DNA from: an uncultured Pelosinus sp.
GTDB taxonomy: Bacteria; Bacillota; Negativicutes; UMGS1260
DNA length: 13,662 nt
NCBI GenBank assembly: GCA_900550105.1
Contig: URQW01000071.1
Coordinates: 1 to 13,662 of the forward strand
Direction: 5' to 3'
In this document: positions 7,843-13,662 of the stretch, in pieces
Position numbering within the stretch: the first letter of the stretch is position 1
How the letters are laid out: every line of letters starts with the position of its first letter
The notes under the pieces: model-generated
The model's database searches: none
Told to the model about the DNA's origin: nothing
Seen by the model: only the letters and a program-made list of their open reading frames with translations
Made by a program: the position numbers and the translations under genes

Positions 7843-8490
7843 ATGTATGATTATATTTTCTTTGATTTAGATGGAACATTGACCGACTCCAAAGAAGGCA
7901 TAACGAAGTCGGTGGCTTATGCTTTAGAAAAATTTCAAATTTCTGTAGCCAACCTAGATGATTTAATTCCCTTTGTGGGGCCGCCGCTAGTAGAGTCTTT
8001 TTGTACTTACTATCAGTTTAGCGAGGCGAAAGCTGAGCAAGCTGTCGCCTATTACCGCGAATATTTTTCCCAACAGGGAATGTATGAAAATGCTGTTTAT
8101 CCTGGCATTCCAGTTTTATTAGAAGCATTGCAAGCTAAGGGGAAAAAACTATATGTAGCTACATCAAAGCCAACGTATTTTGCCAAGCAGATTATTGACT
8201 ATTTTTCTTTAACTTCCTATTTTACTGCCGTTGTCGGCAGTGAGCTTGACGGCAGTCGGATCCATAAGGCCGATGTAATTGCCGCTGTTTTGGAAACGTT
8301 ACCGCCTGAAGCGAAAGCGCAGGCCGTGATGGTGGGCGACCGTCTCTATGACATTGCTGGTGCGCAGAAAATGGGGATTGCTGCGATCGGCGTGCTCTAT
8401 GGTTTTGGCGACAGAGCTGAGTTAGAAGCGGCAGGAGCCAAAACACTGGCAGCATCTGTAGGCGATCTTGGAGCTTTATTATTGCGCTAA
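7843..8490 (+). CDS. HAD-superfamily hydrolase, phosphoglycolate phosphatase-like
   Basis: This 215-aa soluble HAD subfamily IA phosphatase has complete motifs. The nucleophile Asp8 and Asp10 lie in FFDLDGTLTDS, motif II is Thr107/Ser108 in VATSKP, motif III is Lys142 in SRIHKADVI, and motif IV is Asp166/Asp170 in MVGDRLYDIAGA. The helical C1 cap spans about 15-85 and includes FVGPPL (44-49), a feature of the Gph/PGP-like group. Phosphoglycolate, pyrophosphate or another small phosphoester could be the substrate; sequence alone does not separate these. AAAGGGGG precedes the ATG by about 7 nt. It is the last host gene before the mobile element and keeps its own terminator, so the insertion has not damaged it. 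Confidence 0.87.
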   Translation: MYDYIFFDLDGTLTDSKEGITKSVAYALEKFQISVANLDDLIPFVGPPLVESFCTYYQFSEAKAEQAVAYYREYFSQQGMYENAVYPGIPVLLEALQAKGKKLYVATSKPTYFAKQIIDYFSLTSYFTAVVGSELDGSRIHKADVIAAVLETLPPEAKAQAVMVGDRLYDIAGAQKMGIAAIGVLYGFGDRAELEAAGAKTLAASVGDLGALLLR

Positions 8491-8534
8491 CGGCTGTGCT
8501 AGGTTAAAGTCATTCAAAAAAATATTTAAATTCG

Positions 8535-8568
8535 AAGCCAGTCCTGTATTTTTCGGGACTGGCTTTTT
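8535..8568 (+). terminator. Intrinsic terminator of the DUF218-HAD transcript
   Basis: A perfect 10-bp stem, AAGCCAGTCC (8535-8544) with GGACTGGCTT (8556-8565), closes an 11-nt loop and runs into TTTTT. It sits 45 nt after the HAD stop codon. Base composition becomes clearly more AT-rich immediately after it. Confidence 0.92.
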
Positions 8569-8677
8569 ATGAACAATATGACCAAAACCTTTTCGAATCT
8601 CAGAAAAAATGATATTTTTCTAATAGGCGAAATAGGCAGAATACTTAGTTAAGTGAAAGAAGGATTTTAATGTTATC

Positions 8678-8701
8678 TTTAGTAGTTAATGTATAAGAAG
8701 T
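8678..8701 (+). repeat. Left copy (L1) of a direct end repeat
   Basis: TTTAGTAG is followed directly by TTAATGTATAAGAAGT. The last 16 nt match 13589-13604 at 15 of 16 positions in the same orientation. There too they follow TTAGTAG, with an extra 7 nt in between. The pair may be attL/attR-like or recombinase arm sites. Confidence 0.5.
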
Positions 8702-8806
8702 ATGTAGTTATAAATATCATTAGATAGCTTAGTAAATATAAGGATAAAAGAATATGCAACTGTCTATGAAGTAGATGTCTATATAGGTACAGTAAATGAA
8801 ATATTA

Positions 8807-8834
8807 TTTAGTAGATAACCCTGTTGAACATATG
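8807..8834 (+). repeat. Left terminal inverted repeat (L2)
   Basis: TTTAGTAGATAACC continues with CTGTTGAACATATG. The reverse complement of 13632-13657 matches it at 21 of 23 aligned positions, with one 2-nt gap (CC here). In position and inverted orientation this looks like the left end of the element or an end-proximal recombinase site. It also contains the -35 box of the operon promoter. Confidence 0.65.
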
Positions 8835-8852
8835 TTTTGTAAGTGCTATGAT
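8824..8852 (+). promoter_or_regulatory. Promoter of the recombinase operon
   Basis: TTGAAC (8824-8829) and TATGAT (8847-8852) are separated by exactly 17 nt. Transcription would begin near 8859, about 55 nt before the first recombinase ATG. The -35 lies within the left inverted repeat, so a recombinase bound there would compete with RNA polymerase (inference). An imperfect dyad TTGTAA...TTACAA overlaps the -10 region. Confidence 0.6.
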
Positions 8853-8914
8853 TACAAGTGCAAAAGAGAATTATAACATCTTATACATATCGTTAATGTG
8901 GGGGATCAAATTTC

Positions 8915-10000
8915 ATGGAACTGCATGTTATTAAAGATGAGGGGAAGCAGATAATTGTTCTACTAGATGATGATATGAGAATTATTAAACCAGTGTATGA
9001 TTATCTTAAATTCCAAAGGCAGAAAGATAAAGCCATCAATACGCTTAAGGCGAATGGTAATGATTTGAGGACGTTCTGGAAGTTTCTTTACGAGAACCGA
9101 TATGAATACGATAAAGTCACACCTATTATGATAACTGATTTTATTGACTATCTACGAAAAGGTGATAATGACATTACTTCTATTTATAAAGAAAGTGCAA
9201 GAACGAACAGGACTATAAACCGGATACTTAGCACCGTTCATATGTTTTATCAATATGAAGCTAATATGCAGGAAATAGACAATCCCATGCTGATGCGTGA
9301 GGTCAATAGACCGTTCAACATGTTTAAAAGTATCCTGCACCATGCGAAATCGGATAATAAGACAAAGCAGTCTATCTTCAAGATAAAAGAAAGTCAACAC
9401 GCAGTAAGACTTGTAACCGATGATGAAATGGAAATATTTTTGAGTCATCTAAATAAGCGCAGGGACATTTTGATGTATAAGACACTTTATCTTACGGGGG
9501 CAAGAATACAGGAAGTTTTAGACTTAGAAATTGAATCTGTTCCTGTCCCAGATATGTCGAAACCAATTGGTATATTTCAGCAGATTAAGTCTAAGGGAAA
9601 GACTAGGAATTTATACGTTCCCATGTCACTGATTGCAGAAATAGATGACTTTATCTTTGAAGAAAGAAATTTGGTGGATGCGGATAATAGTTACATTTTT
9701 GTGTCAGAACAGCAGAAGCAGCTAGGAAAACAACTTACTTATCGTGCTGTTTATGACAAGTTAAAAAAGATACAGGATGAAATTGGCATCTATTTTAACT
9801 TCCACGATTTGAGACATACCTTCTGCTCCAATCTCATTCAGTCTGGGATGGATGCAAGTGTGGCAAGAATTATCATGGGGCATGAATACATCTCAACCAC
9901 GCAAAAATACACTCATCTATCAAATCCTTACATAGAGGAAAGCCTTTCAAGGTATTGGCGGCAGAGTTCACTGATGGGAGGTATTTTTAATGAAAAATAA
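8915..10000 (+). CDS. tnpA: Tyrosine recombinase, Tn554 TnpA-like
   Basis: This 361-aa site-specific recombinase has the same length as TnpA of Tn554. Residues 25-125 form the SAM-like core-binding domain (NTLKANGNDLRTFWKFL, 42-58). Residues 165-345 form the catalytic domain. The full active-site set is visible: Arg197 in TGARIQE, Lys227 in KSKGKTRN, His297 and Arg300 in FHDLRHTF, His323 in MGHEY, and nucleophile Tyr332 in QKYTHLS. It should cut and rejoin the ends of the element by a covalent 3'-phosphotyrosine intermediate. GGGGGA lies about 9 nt before the ATG. It is first in a four-gene operon and its stop overlaps the next start by 11 nt. It has no Cys-rich tail, unlike the two recombinases that follow. 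Codon use is AT-rich compared with the host genes upstream, as expected for acquired DNA. Confidence 0.92.
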   Translation: MELHVIKDEGKQIIVLLDDDMRIIKPVYDYLKFQRQKDKAINTLKANGNDLRTFWKFLYENRYEYDKVTPIMITDFIDYLRKGDNDITSIYKESARTNRTINRILSTVHMFYQYEANMQEIDNPMLMREVNRPFNMFKSILHHAKSDNKTKQSIFKIKESQHAVRLVTDDEMEIFLSHLNKRRDILMYKTLYLTGARIQEVLDLEIESVPVPDMSKPIGIFQQIKSKGKTRNLYVPMSLIAEIDDFIFEERNLVDADNSYIFVSEQQKQLGKQLTYRAVYDKLKKIQDEIGIYFNFHDLRHTFCSNLIQSGMDASVARIIMGHEYISTTQKYTHLSNPYIEESLSRYWRQSSLMGGIFNEK

Positions 10001-11432
10001 CCGACCAGTAGGTGATATATGGAAGCTAAAGGACACCGATAAAGAGTCACAAAATTGTGAAAGGAATTTTAAGTTTGATTTTTCCTATATCAGCAGTAAA
10101 GAAATCAAAGATTGTACAAAGGATTATATTTGGCAGAATTATAGGACAGGAAATGTAACATTATGTAAGTTGTATGCTGATTTATATAGATTTAAACACT
10201 TCAATAAATTTGCAAAAACAAGAAATATATCCACGTTTAAAGACATTAGTAATACAGATATAGATAACTTTATATCTTATCTGCACACAAAAGTTTCTGA
10301 TACGACGAAAAAACCTCTAATGTATAATTCTCAAAAGGTTGTGTTAGATACATTAAAGTCAATTATTCATTGGTGTCAGATCCATAAACCCCAAACTGTA
10401 CCAGACAGGGAAATATTCACGGGAAATGAATATACAGGTGTAAACCGTAAGTTAAAGATTGATTTTATTCCAGATAAAATACTAGCACAGATAAATGAAG
10501 CATTGAAAACTGAAGAAAATCCGTATGTGAAGTATGGGATTATCATACTAGAATCCACAGGAATGCGTATTGGCGACCTGTTAAAGCTTACTACAGATTG
10601 TATCAAACCACATCTAATCAGTGGATATACAATTACGTGGTTCGACCATAAAAAACGCCAAAAACGTACTCCTATGCCTGTCAGAAACGAATGTGTCATG
10701 GTAGTAGATAAGCTTGTTGAGACTACAAAGGAACTTCGAGGGGAAGCAGATGAAAGCATTAAGGATGTTTTGTTCATTCATAGATGCCCGGCAGGTAAAG
10801 ATGCAGGCAAAGTTGTTGTGCCGACAATACAAAGTATGAGTAACTGGTTTGACAACTTTATAGAACGTAACAATATCTTAGAGGCTAATGGAGAACTTTA
10901 TAATCTTACAAGCCATCAATTTAGGCGAACACTTGGGACAGATATGCTTTCCAAAGGAACGAATATTAATGTTATTCAGCAGGTTTTAGGTCATGCTGAT
11001 CCATCTGTTACGAGACGCTTCTATGCAGACATAAAGGACAAAGAAAGGGCTGAAATCTTCAAAGATATAGGGGTTATAGGTAACATTAATCAGCTTGATG
11101 AATCAGCCTTTGACAGTGCTATAGAGGCGGAATGGTTTAAGGCAAATAAAGATAAAGGTGCTTGTATGTGTGATGGTTACTGTACTAAACCTATAAAGGA
11201 TGGGCAAATATGCGACAGGCTTCTAAAACGACAGAAATGCTATACTTGCAAGCGTTACATAACTACACCTGAATACCTGGAAGCACACAGAACCCACCTT
11301 GTTTCATTGGAAAGAGAGGTTACAGTAGGTGCAATATATGGTGAACACTATGCGGAACATTTCATACCTACCATTGAGGTACTGAAAGTCATCATTGAAA
11401 GATTGGAGGAACTACAGGATGACAGAATCTAA
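9990..11432 (+). CDS. Tyrosine recombinase with Cys-rich C-terminus, TnpB-like
   Basis: This 480-aa second recombinase has a core-binding region at about 40-135 and a catalytic domain at 155-350. Arg193 (STGMRIGD), a lysine at 221-222 (DHKKRQKR), His309/Arg312 (TSHQFRRT), His335 (LGHAD) and Tyr345 (RRFYADI) make it catalytically complete. After residue 385 a cysteine cluster (Cys392, 394, 398, 408, 417, 420; CMCDGYC and CYTCKRY) suggests a metal-binding or DNA-contact module. A helical tail (430-480) ends the protein. It is shorter than the 630-aa TnpB of Tn554 but takes its place in gene order. Translation probably couples to the first recombinase: its ATG overlaps that stop, with GGGAGG inside the upstream gene. 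It should act with the other two recombinases at the element ends rather than alone. Confidence 0.9.
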   Translation: MKNNRPVGDIWKLKDTDKESQNCERNFKFDFSYISSKEIKDCTKDYIWQNYRTGNVTLCKLYADLYRFKHFNKFAKTRNISTFKDISNTDIDNFISYLHTKVSDTTKKPLMYNSQKVVLDTLKSIIHWCQIHKPQTVPDREIFTGNEYTGVNRKLKIDFIPDKILAQINEALKTEENPYVKYGIIILESTGMRIGDLLKLTTDCIKPHLISGYTITWFDHKKRQKRTPMPVRNECVMVVDKLVETTKELRGEADESIKDVLFIHRCPAGKDAGKVVVPTIQSMSNWFDNFIERNNILEANGELYNLTSHQFRRTLGTDMLSKGTNINVIQQVLGHADPSVTRRFYADIKDKERAEIFKDIGVIGNINQLDESAFDSAIEAEWFKANKDKGACMCDGYCTKPIKDGQICDRLLKRQKCYTCKRYITTPEYLEAHRTHLVSLEREVTVGAIYGEHYAEHFIPTIEVLKVIIERLEELQDDRI

Positions 11433-12972
11433 CACAGTTTTGAATTTACAAGTTTTAGAATCTGATACAGACCTTGATAATGTCATGATTGGCAGTTCCA
11501 AATTCAGTGATGACATATGGGATCTAAGACCTTTCATAAAGACGAAGACAATAAAAGATTCCCACAAGTATCTAAAATTTGAATATATCGCAAATGAAGA
11601 TATGAAACTGATAGTAAAACACTATGCATACTATAAACTCGGTAAGATAAAACCTGTAACAGTAAAGGGTTATATCAATAGTTCATTACCGATTTTTATA
11701 GAATACTGCTCTACGAACGAAATTGAAAACTTTAGCGATGTCACGCGAGAGAAGTTTCTAAATTTTAATCTATGGATAAAAGATGAAAAGAAAATGGCTG
11801 TTGGCACGGGGTTTAATATTTCTCGTGTAGTGGAAGAAATCATAAAGATTGGTCAAATAAAAGGATGGGATGTTCCACAGACAAATCTCTTTAAAGGTGT
11901 TACGTCCAACCAGCTCTGGAATATGAAAAAGTCAAAGAAATCCAATAAGACTAAGCCGATTCCAGAAGATGTTTTTGATAAGATACTCTGTCATGCACTG
12001 CATGATGAAAAGGATATTTTGACAAAGGCAGGTATTATCATTCAAAGCCAGACCGGGCTTCGAATTAATGAAGTTTTATCCATTCAAAAAGGCTGTGTAA
12101 AGTCAACTGCTGATGGTTACGACTACATGGAAGTCACGCTTGGCAAGACAGAAAAAGGAGAGCCGAATATTCATAAGGTGTTTATCAATGATCTTGTAAA
12201 AGATGTAATTACAGAGATGACAGAAGCCACAGAACCATTAAGACAAAAAAGCGGATTAAAGGAGCTTTTTCTTACTAAATCGTCAAAACTTCATGGAAAA
12301 GTTGTTGTATATAAAATCGGCATGTACGGAGAAAAGAAGCTTAATCCTTTTGTTAGAAAATGGAATATTCAAGATAATAAAGGCAACTTGTACCCTCTTA
12401 CTTCCCATCAGTTTCGAGCGACATTTGTACGAGAGTTAGTTAAACGCAAAGTTCCTATTGCACACATCATGAAGCAATATTCCCATGTATCAGTTGAAAT
12501 GACGGCACATTATCTTACATTAGAGGAAGAAGAAGTAAAGGAAATCTACTCCGACATGATATTAAGTCCAAAATCAAAGATCGCAGGGCTTAGGGCGAAA
12601 GAAATCAAAGGTAAGATGGATGATTTCTTTCATGGTAAGACAGAAAACGAGATTAATGAAACAATCTCAAAGCTGTCAAAATCTATGAGCTTTAATGCCC
12701 TTCCAACAGGCGTATGTCTGTATGACTTCAGACGGGGAAACTGTTCAGATGGTGATGGATGCTTCTTTTACAACTGCCCAAATTACATTACAGAAGTTAC
12801 GTTCTATCCAATACTTAAAAGTGAGTTAGACTTACTTGAAAAAGAAATAGTTCGGTTGAAAGAACTTGGATATGAACGAGAGCGGCAAAAACAGTATGTA
12901 AAGTATAAATATCTAAAACCATTGGTAGATAGTCTGGAGGTGCAATTAGATGACAAAGAAAGTGCCGGATAG
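11419..12972 (+). CDS. Third tyrosine recombinase with Cys-rich C-terminus
   Basis: This 517-aa recombinase has a core-binding region at about 55-160 and a catalytic domain at 180-372. Visible catalytic residues are Arg215 (QTGLRINE), Lys243 or Lys246 (LGKTEKGE), His330/Arg333 (TSHQFRATF), His356 (QYSHVS, with Ser in place of the usual Gly before it) and Tyr365 (TAHYLTLEE). The C-terminus carries Cys433, Cys442, Cys448 and Cys453 (VCLYDFRRGNC, CFFYNCPNY). A probable coiled coil follows (465-500). The start is set at 11419, where GGAGGA lies 8 nt upstream; a TTG at 11395 in the same frame has no such site. It overlaps the preceding gene by 14 nt and tnpC by 23 nt. Whether all three recombinases are needed for movement is not known from the sequence. 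Confidence 0.9.
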   Translation: MTESNTVLNLQVLESDTDLDNVMIGSSKFSDDIWDLRPFIKTKTIKDSHKYLKFEYIANEDMKLIVKHYAYYKLGKIKPVTVKGYINSSLPIFIEYCSTNEIENFSDVTREKFLNFNLWIKDEKKMAVGTGFNISRVVEEIIKIGQIKGWDVPQTNLFKGVTSNQLWNMKKSKKSNKTKPIPEDVFDKILCHALHDEKDILTKAGIIIQSQTGLRINEVLSIQKGCVKSTADGYDYMEVTLGKTEKGEPNIHKVFINDLVKDVITEMTEATEPLRQKSGLKELFLTKSSKLHGKVVVYKIGMYGEKKLNPFVRKWNIQDNKGNLYPLTSHQFRATFVRELVKRKVPIAHIMKQYSHVSVEMTAHYLTLEEEEVKEIYSDMILSPKSKIAGLRAKEIKGKMDDFFHGKTENEINETISKLSKSMSFNALPTGVCLYDFRRGNCSDGDGCFFYNCPNYITEVTFYPILKSELDLLEKEIVRLKELGYERERQKQYVKYKYLKPLVDSLEVQLDDKESAG

Positions 12973-13369
12973 ACAGATTGCAGGAATCAAGGCTCATGCT
13001 GAACAGAAGAACAAGAAAACAATGGAAAAGGTTAATAAAGCCATTGATAAGCTGAAGCGCAAAAGTCAGCCAATTAACTTTGAAACCATTTCCAAAGAGG
13101 CGGGCGTTGCCAGAGCGACCTTGTATAATAACGCATTGCTAAAAGAACGTATCCTAAGTCTTAGGGCAATCTCAAAGTCAAGTCCTCTTGATAATGTAGT
13201 AGCTGTCAAAAAGGATAAAATACAGTTACAGGAAGAAAAGATAACCGCCCTTCGAGAAAGGGTTAAGCAGCTAGAGGAAGATAAAAAAAAGCTGATCGTC
13301 CAGTTAGTCGGTTATGAAGAAATTAAAGACGAAAACGAACGACTTAAACGGCGTATACAGAAAGGATGA
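12950..13369 (+). CDS. tnpC: TnpC/DUF6262-like accessory transposition protein
   Basis: This 139-aa basic protein resembles the small TnpC of Tn554-type elements (125 aa in Tn554). Residues 30-60 form a helix-turn-helix-like segment (INFETISKEAGVARATLYNN), typical of DUF6262 proteins. Residues 90-138 form a strongly heptad-like, charged coiled coil (LQEEKITALRERVKQLEED and onward). In Tn554, TnpC is not essential but influences transposition efficiency and orientation. A DNA-binding, recombinase-helper role here is an inference from that family. GGAGGTG lies 8 nt before the ATG, inside the end of the third recombinase, so expression is coupled. It closes the recombinase operon. Confidence 0.85.
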   Translation: MTKKVPDRQIAGIKAHAEQKNKKTMEKVNKAIDKLKRKSQPINFETISKEAGVARATLYNNALLKERILSLRAISKSSPLDNVVAVKKDKIQLQEEKITALRERVKQLEEDKKKLIVQLVGYEEIKDENERLKRRIQKG

Positions 13370-13373
13370 TACC

Positions 13374-13565
13374 ATGCAGAATAAGGCTTTAATAAATTTA
13401 TTGGAACAATTCAATCCTGATGATGAAGTATGCGTTGAAATATATGAATAAACTACAAAGCTGTTTGTGGATTCAACCCAAGATTTAGGATTTAAGAAAA
13501 ATAAATATGGCCAGCTTGTATTAGTGATTGATGTAGAAAAAGGGAAATTTAATAGTATAGAATAA
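13374..13565 (+). pseudogene. Small gene with an in-frame TAA at codon 26 (likely nonsense-broken)
   Basis: An ATG at 13374 with AAAGGATG upstream, 4 nt after the tnpC stop, opens a frame of 25 codons ending at TAA 13449-13451. The same frame then continues, without a further stop, for 37 codons to TAA at 13563-13565. The two halves read like one small acidic protein. The first half is LINLLEQFNPDDEVCVEIYE, and the second includes GFKKNKYGQLVLVIDVEKG, a pattern seen in small phage and element proteins of unknown role. One base change in a sense codon (for example CAA or GAA to TAA) would explain it. A real 25-aa peptide is the other option. The function is unknown. Confidence 0.55.
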
Positions 13566-13574
13566 AAGGAGGAC

Positions 13575-13604
13575 TTAGTAGACAGTTTTTAATGTAAAAG
13601 AAGT
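13575..13604 (+). repeat. Right copy (R1) of the direct end repeat
   Basis: TTAGTAGACAGTTT leads into TTAATGTAAAAGAAGT (13589-13604), which matches the left copy at 8686-8701 with one mismatch. Its first 9 nt from 13576, TAGTAGACA, are also the exact inverse of TGTCTACTA at 13647-13655, so R1 and R2 form a palindromic right end. Confidence 0.5.
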
Positions 13605-13631
13605 TAAATACCGTTATTTTTTAAGCTTTAA

Positions 13632-13657
13632 TACATGTTAAACAGTTGTCTACTAAA
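13632..13657 (-). repeat. Right terminal inverted repeat (R2)
   Basis: Read on the minus strand it begins TTTAGTAGACAACTG and ends TTTAACATGTA. It is the inverted partner of 8807-8834 (21 of 23 aligned positions, one 2-nt gap). It lies only 5 nt from the end of the window, so the sequence beyond it, host or cargo, cannot be seen. Confidence 0.65.
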
Positions 13658-13662
13658 AATAA

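Larger units (their letters stand above)
8569..8914. other. AT-rich non-coding left end of the mobile element
   Basis: These 346 nt hold no convincing gene. They contain the promoter and leader of the recombinase operon, two TAGTAG-type repeats (8678-8701 and 8807-8834), and the heptamer TGTCTAT twice (8761-8767 and 8776-8782). That heptamer reads ATAGACA on the other strand, close to the same repeat core. A weak AT hairpin lies near 8604-8622. The exact host-element junction lies somewhere between the terminator at 8568 and 8807 and cannot be fixed from one sequence. Clustered sites in both orientations fit binding sites for the encoded recombinases. Confidence 0.6.

Noticed and set aside
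8670..8762. Two tiny frames (8 codons at 8670, 6 codons at 8755) with AAGGA-like sequence upstream
   Set aside because: Too short to support in AT-rich DNA; they probably arise by chance, although a leader peptide cannot be fully excluded.
8569..8914. CRISPR array, tRNA or riboswitch in the AT-rich gap
   Set aside because: There are no regularly spaced repeats of array length, no cloverleaf and no conserved aptamer pattern. The repeats fit recombinase sites better.
10376..10832. Minus-strand frames of 133 and 72 codons opposite recombinase 2
   Set aside because: Antisense shadows of a gene with full catalytic motifs.

Overview
The window looks like a Bacillota chromosome segment. A moderate-GC housekeeping region (about 1-8568) is followed, right after a strong terminator, by a visibly AT-richer mobile element (about 8570-13662). 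A SpoVB-type flippase, a GluQ-type synthetase, a cytoplasmic chemoreceptor and an ElyC/YdcF-type envelope protein together would suit a motile, possibly spore-forming anaerobe such as a Negativicutes/Sporomusaceae member. That placement is an inference from gene content; no rRNA or marker gene is present.

Host region. On the minus strand, cut by the left edge, is a secreted GH26-like glycoside hydrolase with its own promoter. Divergent from it is a plus-strand run: a soluble methyl-accepting chemotaxis protein, an M20 PepT-like metallopeptidase, GluQ (overlapping the peptidase by 16 nt) and a SpoVB/MurJ-family membrane flippase. A long two-way terminator (6271-6314) separates this run from a convergent YigZ/IMPACT-family gene. 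Next comes a divergent pair on the plus strand, a YdcF/ElyC DUF218 membrane protein and a HAD phosphoglycolate-phosphatase-like enzyme, closed by an intrinsic terminator at 8535-8568.

Mobile element. Three tyrosine recombinases (361, 480 and 517 aa) and a 139-aa TnpC/DUF6262-like protein sit head-to-tail. Their start and stop codons overlap by 11, 14 and 23 nt, so they form a translationally coupled operon of the Tn554 type (tnpA-tnpB-like-second tnpB-like-tnpC). All three recombinases keep the R...H-x-x-R...H...Y catalytic set. Recombinases 2 and 3 add Cys-rich C-terminal domains. A short gene downstream of tnpC has one in-frame TAA at codon 26 and probably is a nonsense-broken cargo or accessory gene.

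Newly noticed structure. The non-coding ends carry a family of TAGTAGACA-like repeats. One copy at 8807-8834 and one at 13632-13657 (minus strand) match at 21 of 23 aligned positions in inverted orientation, as terminal inverted repeats would. A second pair (8678-8701 and 13575-13604) matches in direct orientation. The left terminal repeat contains the -35 box of a TTGAAC-N17-TATGAT promoter for the recombinase operon, so recombinase binding to the end could control its own transcription. If the inverted pair marks the true ends, the element is about 4.85 kb with essentially no cargo. The right junction falls at the edge of the window, so this cannot be settled here.
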